Part shown: positions 34,986-44,066 of the stretch, one piece after another
Layout: every line of letters starts with the position of its first letter
Position numbering within the stretch: the first letter of the stretch is position 1
NCBI GenBank assembly: GCA_032191485.1
Contig: JAVDOI010000010.1
Coordinates: forward strand, 22,466,277 to 22,530,276
Direction of reading: 5' to 3'
Length of the DNA: 64,000 bases
Source of the DNA: Leptoclinus maculatus
Taxonomy: Eukaryota; Chordata; Actinopteri; Perciformes; Stichaeidae
The notes under the pieces: model-generated
The model's database searches: none
What the model saw: the letters and a program-made list of their open reading frames with translations, nothing else
What the model was told of the DNA's origin: nothing
Made by a program: the position numbers and the translations under genes

Positions 34986-37123
34986 TGAATGTGGAAATGC
35001 AAAGACTGTGGTACTTCTGTTTCACGAAGATTGTTTGTGTTTTTCAGGGGTGTTCATACAAAACAAATATTTATGGTTCATTTCGAACTCACAGAAGCAG
35101 AAATCACAAGAGTTGTTCAGTAAATTACTTAAAGCCAGGAATACTTGAAAAACAGGAGTCAAGTTTAAGTCTTTCTGTTGAAGGTGATTATTCTGACAGT
35201 ATCCAGATTGATAGTGTTGATACTGAGCCTTCAGATGATTTCAGTACAGATGACTTGGGTGACTCTAGTTTCAATGTTCAGGATTTAAATGACTTGTCAT
35301 ATAATGTTGAGCTCAAAGTTGCCTCTCTCTTACTGAAGCTAGAACATATTTATCTCGTGTCTAGAGTGGCTGTTGATGAACTGTCAAGTAGATGAAACGG
35401 TTCTGCAAGAACTAGCAGCAACCCTTTGTAAGTCAAATCCTGTTGCAGCCTGTTTTAGTGGTCACGGCCCACTTTCCACTGCTTGGAAAGCGAAAGACTT
35501 ACTACAAAAAACATTTTAATGTTGTAGAACCTATAGAATTTGTGCTTGATTCACAAAACAGGAAATCCTTTCAGTACGTTTCCATACTTAAGTCTTTACA
35601 GCAGATCCTAAGTTGTCAAACTTTTCTGGATAAAGCAATCAATTTGAAATCTCCCCATCAAGTTCAATCTGATGAAATTCAGTATAAATCCTTTTATGAT
35701 AGTATCAATTACAAATACAATTTGCAATTGTCAAAGGAGTGTGCTATTTCACTTATTTTGTATGTAGATCATAATGAAATCTGTAATCCACTGGGCACCT
35801 CCAGAAATCAGACAATCTCGGGGCCCACAGTATCGCAGGTATCTTGGAACATTTTTCAGGTAAATATGTTTGCAGATTTTGTACAGCAGAAAATGTAGAC
35901 ATTCAAACAAAACAAGTCAATTCAGGAGCATTTTGTGTGAGAACCGAGGACATTCATGTTTCTCATCTGAAAGCTATTGAAGAAAAATCATTGGCTAATA
36001 ATTTTGGTGTAAAAAGGAAGTGTGTGCTGTCAGAACATCTGTCATAATTTAGTGTGACGCAGAGTTTTCCCCCAGATATAGCTCATGATCTCTTTGAAGG
36101 CATTATCTCTGTTGAGCTTGCGCTTTGTCTTACTGTGTTAATTTCTAAAAAATATTTTACATTAGCGGTTTTAAATGAAGCCATAACAACATTTCCATTT
36201 AAGTGGACTGATAAGACAAATCGTCCTCATCTTGTGCCAATCACCTATGCCACAAAAAGAACAATTGTAGGAAATGCACACGAGAATTGGAGCCTACTGA
36301 GATTTCTTCCTCTCTTGATTGGAACCAGAGTTCCTTCAAACGAACCAGCGTGGCAGGTCCTTTGTGAATTGAAGGACATTGTAGAACTTGCTGTTGCACC
36401 TTTTCACACTGAGGACTCTATTTCTTATCTTGACTTCAAAATATCTGAACACAGGACAGTATTCAAAGAAGTTTTCCCCCATGAAAGAATTCGGCCCAAA
36501 CATCATTACTTGGAGCATTATCCACAGTTGATACGCAAGTTTGGCCCCCTTGTTGCACTATGGACTATGAGATTTGAATCAAAACATAGCTTCTTCAAAA
36601 GAGTAATCCGTCATACAAACTGTTACAAAAATGTACTGTACTCGTTAGCGCAAAGGCACCAATTTCAGACTGCATATAATCTGTACATGTGTAGATTTTC
36701 TAAGCCATTTTTGGAGGTTACTGATGTTTCAACACTTCCCCCCTTGATGTTATCAATGAAGATATTGCACTTGCAGTGAAACGGAAACACCCACATATGG
36801 ACAATGTGAACCTGGCAAAAAATGTATCCTACAGCGGCTTCAACTATAGAATTGGAATGGTGGTAGCCCATGGGTCGCTGGCTGGACTTCCAGAGTTTTG
36901 GGAAATAGTTCATGTGATTGTTCTACAAGAGAAACTCATTTTCATTCTCAAAAAAGTGGATGCCTGGTACCTGGAACATTATCGAGCTTATGACTTGGTC
37001 ATATCTACTCCTAAAGAACTACGGCTTGTTAGGGTGCATGAACTGACAGATCCCTATCCTTTGGCTCACTACATAGTTGGTGGACAGCGCCTCATCTCTC
37101 TGAAGAGATACATTCATGCATAA
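34986..37123 (+). pseudogene. CACTA/EnSpm-like transposase remnant (copy 1)
   Basis: A C2H2-like finger (GCSYKTNIYGSFRTHRSRNH) is followed by an acidic region. Further blocks are FNVVEPIEFVLDSQNRKSF, ICNPLGTSRN, GKYVCRFCTAENVDIQTKQV, FPPDIAHDLFEGIISVELAL, GNAHENWSLLRFLPLLIG, HHYLEHYPQLIRKFGPL, LWTMRFESKHSFFKRVIRHT and a C-terminal part ending in YIVGGQRLISLKRYIHA with a stop at 37,121-37,123. The pattern PPD..HDLFEG..PKHHYLxHYPxLI..FGPL..WTMRFESKH is one I associate with animal CACTA/EnSpm-like transposases; assignment to that superfamily is from memory. At least three frame changes (near 35,390, 35,850 and 36,050) and a TAA at 36,045 make it inactive. I see no terminal inverted repeats. Confidence 0.72.
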
Positions 37124-37234
37124 GGTTGTATATCAATGCATTTTTGAATATTAATTGGATGTTGTAGCCAATGTTATGACACTAATATTACTGTTTTATT
37201 CATGTTTTTAATAGATCCTTTTGGATGAGCTGAC

Positions 37235-37729
37235 ATGGCAGGGAAAAGGCCAGCCAAGTTGCGAGTTATTCTGAATCCCGATGACACCAGGAAGCTAATT
37301 CTGCCTGATGGAATTCCAGAGACAATAGAGCAGCTATTGGATGAAGTCAGGAAAGTTTGTGAGTTAAATGGGAATTTTAGACTGCAGTACCAAGACAGAG
37401 ACTTTGGAGATGAACTAGTGAACTTGACATCTACTGCAGAACTTGAGGATTTGACAACTCTCAAGGTCATCCCAATAACTGATGATTGCAGCGAAGGATT
37501 TAATATCACTGCCTCTAATGAGTCAGTGTGTACTCAATCAGATGACACAGAGCTCCTGTCCTCACCCTCCAGCACTGTCTCTACAAGAACTCAGATGTGG
37601 CCAAGAGTGTTTCCGATACCAACGTTCTCCTATGACACTGAACTGCAGTTAGAAAAGGGAAATGCAGTGCATAGGTCAAACATGACAAGATTGTCAATGA
37701 GTTCAAAATTAAAGTCAGCTCTGATCTAA
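37235..37729 (+). CDS. PB1-domain protein, 3'-truncated (SAMD3-like of fish)
   Basis: The frame starts at an ATG and reads KLRVILNPDDTRKLILPDG, LLDEVRKVCELNGNFRLQYQ, DRDFGDELVNLTSTAELEDL and TTLKVI. Residues 6-80 look like a PB1 (Phox/Bem1p) domain: the basic cluster at the front, the acidic DRDFGDE patch and the closing beta-strand. After a Ser/Thr-rich linker comes FPIPTFSYDTELQLEKGNAV and KLKSALI, a motif I know from fish proteins annotated SAMD3-like, which are much longer. The stop comes soon after this, so the protein is cut to 164 residues. It follows the CACTA-like pseudogene by about 110 bp in the same direction and may be an accessory gene of that element or a host-like fragment. 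Confidence 0.6.
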   Translation: MAGKRPAKLRVILNPDDTRKLILPDGIPETIEQLLDEVRKVCELNGNFRLQYQDRDFGDELVNLTSTAELEDLTTLKVIPITDDCSEGFNITASNESVCTQSDDTELLSSPSSTVSTRTQMWPRVFPIPTFSYDTELQLEKGNAVHRSNMTRLSMSSKLKSALI

Positions 37730-37795
37730 CAGGTGCAAGCATGTTGCTCCACTGTTCAATCACAAAAGCAGGCTCTTGAATCAGTTTTTGGTGAG
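37730..37795 (-). pseudogene. HECT-like ORF, part beyond the LTR insertion
   Basis: On the minus strand this reads QKLIQEPAFVIEQWSNM and is the in-frame continuation of the HECT-like ORF at 41,675-42,325 once the LTR element and one copy of GTGAG are ignored. It meets the 3' end of the PB1 frame tail to tail. Confidence 0.6.
37791..37795. repeat. Target-site duplication GTGAG (left copy)
   Basis: GTGAG directly precedes the left LTR and is repeated at 41,670-41,674 after the right LTR. A 5-bp duplication fits an integrase-mediated insertion. Confidence 0.9.
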
Positions 37796-38143
37796 TGTTA
37801 CGTTCCCCTTTTTTGGCATCTAGGGGATGCGGGGAGTAACGGTGTAAATGTTCCGGGGAAAGAGAGACTGACCAACTGAGGATGGTATAACGAAGCACAT
37901 TTATTCGGGAACCGAGTACAGGAGCCAATAGTGCTGTTCAGCTTCACGCCGCTCCACGACAAAGCTGCGCCCAACGGCCGTCCGTGTGGCGCTCCCCTCC
38001 TTTTAACCACGGCCTAGTTAGGATCAAACGCAGCCGCGTTCAATCACCTGGCAGCTGGCAGCAGCTGGCATCCAGGAACTGGGCGGCACCCGAGCGGACA
38101 CTGAGGGTAATCAGAGGGAGAGCACAACACAAGACACGTAACA
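37796..38143 (-). mobile_element. 3' LTR (left copy)
   Basis: It begins TGTTACG and ends CGTAACA, 7-bp perfect inverted ends. It matches the right copy base for base as far as I can read. Confidence 0.93.
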
Positions 38144-38152
38144 CCCCCTCCC
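38144..38152 (-). other. Polypurine tract of the LTR retrotransposon
   Basis: On the minus strand GGGAGGGGG abuts the start of the 3' LTR, the expected primer site for plus-strand synthesis. Confidence 0.85.
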
Positions 38153-38209
38153 ATAAAACCAAACATCTGTTTGATCACAATCACCCCCATCACACACCAA
38201 AAAACGTTC

Positions 38210-38260
38210 TCAACCACGGGACAGAGCATCAGCCACCACATTGTCTGCCCCCTTCTTGTG
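38210..38260 (-). pseudogene. RNase H C-terminal remnant
   Basis: The minus strand reads HKKGADNVVADALSRG followed by TGA. The GADNVVADALSR ending is the C-terminal hallmark of the RNase H domain in Ty3/gypsy-type Pol proteins. It lies one frame away from the Gag-Pol ORF that overlaps it, so the deletion joining integrase to RNase H broke the frame. Its place just before the 3' LTR shows that RT-RNase H was the last part of the parent Pol. Confidence 0.85.
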
Positions 38261-40760
38261 CCTTAGTTAGCACTGGCGCCGTGATCTTACGCAAGGGCCT
38301 GGCCTCAGGGAAACGAGTGGCAACACACATCCCTGTTAGCAAGAACTGGTTACCAGACTTGGTTCTAGGCAATGGACCCACACAGTCAACACTGACATGC
38401 TCAAATGGTTCACCAACAGCAGGGACAGGACGCAAAGGTGCTGGTGGCACTACCTGATTTGGTTTTCCCACAACCTGGCAAGTGCTACAAGTCTTACAGA
38501 AAGTTATCACATCCGCTTTCATTCCTGGCCAGAAGAAATGCCTCAGGATCCTGTCATAGGTCTTAGTGACCCCTAGATGACCAGACCAGAGATGCTCATG
38601 CGCCACTGCCAGCACTAGCTGCCGACAACCAATGGGGATGACTATTTGGTAAACGGTGTCCCAGTCCTCACCTGATGCCTTGCCTGCCTGTGCGATCCAC
38701 CTCCGCATTAACACACCATTCTCTAGCAGAAAAGACTGCTTCGTTCTGCCCCCACTGGTGCCCTCCCCCACCGCGGCAAAACACCTTACCAAGGCTGGGT
38801 CACCTCCTTGGGCGCTGATGAGTGCCTCCCGGGTCAGCGGCAATGCTACCGCCGGCTCAGTGTTGGGATTTGCTACCCCTTTAGGGTCTTGTGAGGGTTT
38901 GTTCACCAACCAACTAACAGGGGGAGGCTTATCCTCGGACAAAACAGTTGCAAACAGTGAATCAGATAAGTCCACCTCCTGCTTCCGGGCCTGGGCTCTC
39001 GTCAGAACGCTAACCTTAAACACTTCTGGATAACTCTGCGCCAGGTCGTCACACGCCACGGTAGGAATGGGAACATCCACCACTTCAGGCACAGGAAAAA
39101 CCTTACCCCCAGCTATATCGTTCCCCATGATGAACTCCACACCATCCACAGGGAAACACGAGCGGACTGCCACTGGGAAGAAACCACTTATCAATTTGGT
39201 CTTCACATAGACCCGGTGGAGAGCTGCTGGAACGAAACCCATTTCTATTCCTCTCACCACCGTGCTCGCATCACAGGCAGACTCGTCACTAAACGGCAGA
39301 GCACTGGCAAGAATGAAGGACTGCGAACCACCAGTGTCGCGTAGCACCGTCACTGGGCGCTGGTCCTCTGCCTCTCCTGTGAGCGACACCAAGCCTTCTA
39401 AGATAAAGGGTTTGAAACACTCCGGCACTTTTGGAGAAGCGGCCTGGCCAACGGGAGTCACCGTCGTCACCAACCCAACTCCCTGTGGCTGCTGTCCGGA
39501 AGTTGCCTCCGGTTGCTTCCGTCTCCAGGCTGCACAGTCCACCACCAAATGACCAGGGTCATTACAATAAAAACACCGTCTCTCAGCCCTAGGACCTGGC
39601 CGAGAAACTTGTCTGCGTGACCCATATGCGCCCCGATGTTCCTGAGAATATTCACCCTGCTGAGCATCTCGTCTCGAAAACACATGCCTATGCGTAAGAG
39701 CAAATTCGTCGGCCAGTGTAGCAGCCTGCTGCAGGGTGCTCACTTTCTGCTCATTTAAGTAAACTACCGTACGTTCAGGAACACAATTTTTAAATTCCTC
39801 CAACATCAGGAGCTCACACACCGAGGCGAGGTCGTCAGCCTTACTGGCCTTACACCATCGGTCAAACAGCATTTTTTTATCCCGTGCAAAGTCAGTGAAA
39901 GACTGGTTGTACGACCTCTCAAGGTTCCGAAACCGCTGTCTATAAGCCTCTGGCACTAACTCATAGGCTCGCAGAATGGCACCTTTGACCCTCTCGTAGA
40001 CCAGACCATCCTCCACCGACAGGGACGAGCAAGCTTCCTGAGCTTTTCCCACCAGCTTACACTGCAGCAGTATGGCCCACACATCTTCTGGCCAATGTAA
40101 CGCAGCAGCGATGCGCTCAAACGCACCAAAGTAGGACTCCACCTCAGACTCACGAAATATAGGGACCAAAGAAATATTCTTACTGACATCAAATGCAGCA
40201 GTAGGCCCTGATGTTACCTGTATATCTGCAGAGGTGCGAGCATAAACAGACTGCAGCTCTAACTCACGCATCCTAACTGCCGTATCTGCCTCCAACTTAC
40301 GGAATGCTAACTCCTTCCGGAGCTCAAACTCTCGCTCCCGCTCTTCCTTCTCCAACTGGAGCCGAGCGAGGCGCATTTTTAAACGAGCCTGAACCCCCGA
40401 ACCAGGAGTTGATTCCGAAAGTAACGGATCAAACTGTGGCAATGTGCGCGGCTTCGCTTCCGCCCTACCGCTCTGCGCAGCCGGAGTGAAAGGCTGCACG
40501 GCCGCCTCCCACTCCGGAGCATCAACGTCCCCCGAAGATATCGCTGCACCTGCCGCGGCCTCTAACGTTTCCGGAAGCCTGAGAACACCCCTATCACACA
40601 AAGCACTACCCAGCACTGCCTTGAGTTCTCCTTTCGAAAGGGTACTCGAAACAGGAACACTATAATATGAGGCTATCTCCTGCAACTCACTCTTCTTACA
40701 CCTCTCGAACTGCGTGAAAGACGGATTCGCCACAAACTCCTCCATATCATACTCTGCCAT
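38229..40760 (-). CDS. Gag-protease-integrase(start) polyprotein, 843 aa
   Basis: The ATG start gives MAEYDMEEFVANPSFTQFER. A charged region (about residues 130-180) precedes a SCAN-like capsid-type segment, YRQRFRNLERSYNQSFTDFA, near residue 270. A CCHC zinc knuckle (CFYCNDPGHLVVDC) lies near 395. The aspartic protease motif LRDTGGSQSFI near 473 has DTG as the active site. Then come the integrase zinc-binding H2C2 segment (HEHLWSGHLGVTKTYDRILR to CKTCSTC, about 720-760) and the first stretch of the integrase core, VSVDCVGPLPRTKSGNQFLL, with its first Asp. Shortly after PLRKITAPVLTK the reading enters the RNase H remnant in the wrong frame and stops. RT is absent, so the product could assemble Gag but not copy itself. 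The frame is otherwise free of stops. Confidence 0.9.
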   Translation of the reverse strand: MAEYDMEEFVANPSFTQFERCKKSELQEIASYYSVPVSSTLSKGELKAVLGSALCDRGVLRLPETLEAAAGAAISSGDVDAPEWEAAVQPFTPAAQSGRAEAKPRTLPQFDPLLSESTPGSGVQARLKMRLARLQLEKEEREREFELRKELAFRKLEADTAVRMRELELQSVYARTSADIQVTSGPTAAFDVSKNISLVPIFRESEVESYFGAFERIAAALHWPEDVWAILLQCKLVGKAQEACSSLSVEDGLVYERVKGAILRAYELVPEAYRQRFRNLERSYNQSFTDFARDKKMLFDRWCKASKADDLASVCELLMLEEFKNCVPERTVVYLNEQKVSTLQQAATLADEFALTHRHVFSRRDAQQGEYSQEHRGAYGSRRQVSRPGPRAERRCFYCNDPGHLVVDCAAWRRKQPEATSGQQPQGVGLVTTVTPVGQAASPKVPECFKPFILEGLVSLTGEAEDQRPVTVLRDTGGSQSFILASALPFSDESACDASTVVRGIEMGFVPAALHRVYVKTKLISGFFPVAVRSCFPVDGVEFIMGNDIAGGKVFPVPEVVDVPIPTVACDDLAQSYPEVFKVSVLTRAQARKQEVDLSDSLFATVLSEDKPPPVSWLVNKPSQDPKGVANPNTEPAVALPLTREALISAQGGDPALVRCFAAVGEGTSGGRTKQSFLLENGVLMRRWIAQAGKASGEDWDTVYQIVIPIGCRQLVLAVAHEHLWSGHLGVTKTYDRILRHFFWPGMKADVITFCKTCSTCQVVGKPNQVVPPAPLRPVPAVGEPFEHVSVDCVGPLPRTKSGNQFLLTGMCVATRFPEARPLRKITAPVLTKAQEGGRQCGG

Positions 40761-40954
40761 CTAAACACAGCAAAGAGAGGACACACACACACACAGCAGC
40801 CCTAGCTCACAGCTAACGTTACCGTTAATCACACTCAGCTGATTTAGCTCACAAGCTACAAACAGCGGACATGTACACACAAGTACCCTCACAAGTGACC
40901 AACGTGATAATGTAATTACCAAATGTAATACCGGATGCCACTCACAACCAGCAC

Positions 40955-40956
<2 letters not shown>

Positions 40957-40986
<30 letters not shown>
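40957..40986 (+). repeat. T30 run (A30 on the element's coding strand)
   Basis: An uninterrupted 30-base T homopolymer in the leader between the primer-binding site and the Gag start. Uninterrupted length fits a young insertion. Confidence 0.95.
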
Positions 40987-41301
40987 CAATACAACCAAAC
41001 TTCCTCAGATCCTGCCTACCCAAACCTTTTCCTACCTATCTTCTGGAGCGTGCCGGGCTCGAGGCGACTTGAAAGGCAAACATCAGCGGCCGAAACCCTG
41101 AATCGCCTACCTCCGACAGGGACTGATCCCCACCCAGGATTACTCCGAAAATAAAAAAGGCAAAATAATAAAAGAGTGCCCGAAGGAAAGACCGTTAAGC
41201 CCAGCTGGACACTCACCTGTCTAGTCTGAGGAAGCTGTGGAATCTTGCGTTAACAGAGACGATCTACCAGACGCTAACAATCACCCAATCAGCTCTTTCA
41301 T

Positions 41302-41319
41302 ATCCCGGACGAGCCCCCA
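41302..41319 (-). other. Primer-binding site, tRNA-Pro type
   Basis: On the minus strand TGGGGGCTCGTCCGGGAT begins two bases downstream of the 5' LTR. It is the sequence complementary to the 3' end of tRNA-Pro that primes many retroviruses and retrotransposons. Confidence 0.85.
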
Positions 41320-41321
41320 AC

Positions 41322-41669
41322 TGTTACGTTCCCCTTTTTTGGCATCTAGGGGATGCGGGGAGTAACGGTGTAAATGTTCCGGGGAAAGAGAGACTGACCA
41401 ACTGAGGATGGTATAACGAAGCACATTTATTCGGGAACCGAGTACAGGAGCCAATAGTGCTGTTCAGCTTCACGCCGCTCCACGACAAAGCTGCGCCCAA
41501 CGGCCGTCCGTGTGGCGCTCCCCTCCTTTTAACCACGGCCTAGTTAGGATCAAACGCAGCCGCGTTCAATCACCTGGCAGCTGGCAGCAGCTGGCATCCA
41601 GGAACTGGGCGGCACCCGAGCGGACACTGAGGGTAATCAGAGGGAGAGCACAACACAAGACACGTAACA
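41322..41669 (-). mobile_element. 5' LTR (right copy)
   Basis: The 348-bp partner of the left LTR with the same TGTTACG..CGTAACA ends. It is followed directly by GTGAG at 41,670-41,674. Confidence 0.93.
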
Positions 41670-42325
41670 GTGAGCAAGCTCCCTCAAGATTTGCTCAATG
41701 CTGTCTGTTGTTGGAAGCCTCCGGCAGTTGTGAATATCCATGATTTCCAACAATTCTTCGGGGTCAACACCTTCAAAATCTGAACGACAAGATTCAAAGA
41801 TCGCTCGCTCAGACACATACTTGAAAAAGCAGTCTACAAGATCGCTCTCCACAAAGCCCAAAACAGCTTGCTCCAGGAGTACAGGTGCAAGTTTTACAGG
41901 AAGGTACTTCTCTTTTTGCCAGCCAAATGTGATTATTCTTCCTACGCTTTCCCATTCTTGTTTACCAAAATCATGACGTAGGTATGGCACTTTGAAGGCA
42001 TTTCCCATAGTGCACTGCTCATAAAAGTCTTCCAAAACTCTGACAGTACATCCCTCAAAACACCACCATCATCCATAGCCATTTCAAGCTTTCCATCAGG
42101 AAGAATAACTTGAAAGTAAACGTCGTCATCCTCCATGATACTTTCCTCAGAAAACACTTCAATAAGTTCTCTAAGAATCTGTCCACGATGAAGAACAATC
42201 ATTTTCTTCACTCTTTCTCTCTGACTGGCTTGTTCCTGCAACACCTCCATGGAGGGAGGCAAGACTGATTCAAAAGACATTTCCTGAGAGAGAGGCACAG
42301 TATCATCAAGACTAGAGTACTCCAT
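41670..42325 (-). pseudogene. HECT-like domain ORF, interrupted (G2E3-like of fish)
   Basis: On the minus strand the frame starts MEYSSLDDTVPLSQEMSFES and runs through MIVLHRGQILRELIEVFSEE, VYFQVILPDGKLEMAMDDGG and VLRDVLSEFW. A frameshift near 42,035 leads to FYEQCTMGNAFKVPYLRHDF, GKQEWESVGRIITFGWQKEK and LPVKLAPVLLEQAVLGFVES. The pattern DGGVxRDVxSxFW..KVPxLRHDF..EWExVGRI fits the N-lobe of HECT-type ubiquitin ligases in fish proteins annotated G2E3-like. The frame reaches ELAH at the LTR element and continues on its far side. The C-lobe with the catalytic Cys is not present, so it would not be an active ligase. It converges on the PB1 frame. Confidence 0.6.
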
Positions 42326-42354
42326 CCCAACGTGATGGGAGTCAGCGTCCTCAA

Positions 42355-44054
42355 TGCATGATTTGCAATGCCAAGTTGAGCAATTCTAGTCTAGCACCGG
42401 CAAAACTAAAGGAACACTTCCTAAAGCTGCATGATGGGAAATACAAGAATTCAAGGTGAAGAGAGCCAGATTCGATGAAAAGGCTACTCTGCCTGTTCTC
42501 GGCTTCGTACCCATCAACAAACCGATACTCACAGCATCGTACGAAGTTGCGTACCTGATCGCAAAGCAGGGCAAACCACACACCATTGGTGAAACACTCG
42601 TGAAACCAGCTGCGTTGAAGATGGCGAATATCATGCTGGGAAAAGCTGCTGAAGATATGTTATCCCAAATTCCTCTTTCAAATGACACGATCAGCAGCAG
42701 AATAGACGACATGAGCAATGACATCTTGGCTCAAGTAGTTGCAGATCTGATTTCAAGCCCAGCAAAATTCAGCCTCCAACTCGATGAGACCACCGACGTT
42801 TCCAATCTCAGCCAGCTTGTTGTATTCGTGCGCTATATGAAAGACGACGAGATAAAGGAAGATTTTTAATTTTGTAAGCCTCTTACAACAACAACCAAGG
42901 CAGTCGATGTGAAGAAACTCGTGGATGACTTCTTCAGAGACAACAATCTTTCGTGGAATATGGTTTCTGCAGTTTGTTCGGACGGAGCTCCAGCCATGCT
43001 GGGACGACACTCTGGTTTTGGAGCGCTGGTGAAATCCGATGCACCACACATCATTGTTACGCACTGTGTTCTGCACAGGCATGCGTTGGCAACAAAAACC
43101 TTGCCTCCAAAACTGGCAGAAGTACTAAAAATCGTAGTTGAATGTGTGAACTACGTGCAAAATAGTGCTATGAAGCACCGCATCTTCAAAGAGCTCTGTC
43201 AGGAAATGGGCTCTGAATTCGAGGTACTTCTGTACCATTCTAACGTTCGGTGGTTATCCCGGGGAAAGGTGCTGAATCGGGTTTTTGCCATGCGTGTGGA
43301 ATTAGCCTTGTTTTTGCGAGAGCACCAACATTGTCACGCAGATTGCTTCGAAGATTCTGAGTTCATTCTCATCTTGGCGTACATGGCCGATATTTTCGAT
43401 GCTCTCAATCATCTCAATCGACAGATGCAGGGTGGTGGAGTCAACATCATCGAAGCGGAAGAAAACCTGAATGCGTTTAAAAAAAAGCTACCTTTATGGA
43501 AACGACGAACAGAGAATGACAACTTCGCAAACTTTCCCCTGCTGGACGACTGCGTAAGTAAGATCGAAGACGTGTCTGGAATTGGAGACATTTCTGTACC
43601 TGGGGAGCTGAAGCAAGCGATTGTCATGCACTTAGATGTGCTCGCAAAGTCCCTCGACGGATACTTCCCCACCACACAGTCATATCCAGCATGGGTGAGA
43701 CAGCCGTTCACGTTTAGTGTTGCGACAGCCGATGTCAACGATGAATGCCTCGACGAAATCATTGAACTTCAGCAGAGCCAGCTTCAACAGCAACTCTTCG
43801 GAACAACAACGCTCTCAACGTTTTGGTGTCACCAAATCGTACCATACCCTCGTATTGCCAAGAAAGCCCTTGAGATACTCACACCGTTTGTTACAACGTA
43901 TCTTTGTGAGCAATCCTTTTCGAGGATGGTGGACATGAAAACTAAGAAAAGGAACAGACTTTGCTGCGAAAATGATATGAGAGTGGCACTTGCCAAGGTG
44001 AAGCCGCGCATTTCTGAACTTGTATCTGAAAGGCAACAGCAAAAGTCACATTGA
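42355..44054 (+). pseudogene. hAT transposase, ZBED5/SCAND3-like
   Basis: A BED-type zinc finger is readable first (CMICNAKLSNSSLAPAKLKE then HFLKLH). A frameshift near 42,456 leads to KRARFDEKATLPVLGFV, LIAKQGKPHTIGETLVKPAA and FSLQLDETTDVSNLSQLVVF with the first catalytic-type Asp. A single in-frame TAA (42,867-42,869) interrupts the frame, which then stays open for 381+ codons: CSDGAPAMLGRHSGFGALVK, SNVRWLSRGKVLNRVFAM and the C-terminal dimerisation segment TYLCEQSFSRMVDMKTKKRN. The length and words match the hAT-derived ZBED5/SCAND3-type proteins. Only two lesions separate it from an open frame, so it decayed recently. The 5' terminus of the element is missing: the BED finger abuts the HECT-like ORF start within 30 bp. 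Confidence 0.88.
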
Positions 44055-44066
44055 TTTGCAGTAAAT

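Larger units (their letters stand above)
37796..41669 (-). mobile_element. Young LTR retrotransposon, Gmr1-like, RT deleted
   Basis: Two 348-bp LTRs that read as identical enclose 3.18 kb. On the minus strand the order is 5' LTR, a primer-binding site of tRNA-Pro type, a leader with a 30-A run, one 843-codon Gag-protease-integrase-start ORF, an out-of-frame RNase H tail, a polypurine tract and the 3' LTR. The flanking GTGAG duplication is intact. The missing integrase core and RT mean the copy is non-autonomous, yet identical LTRs say it inserted very recently, so it was presumably mobilised by enzymes of a full-length relative. Confidence 0.92.

Noticed and set aside
37984..38457. 157-codon plus-strand frame across the left LTR and Pol 3' end
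   Set aside because: It is antisense to the LTR and to the Gag-Pol ORF, and its front half repeats in the other LTR; a shadow frame.
41670..42325. Functional host G2E3-type ubiquitin ligase gene
   Set aside because: Frameshifted, split by an LTR element and lacking the catalytic C-lobe; no introns or other exons found.
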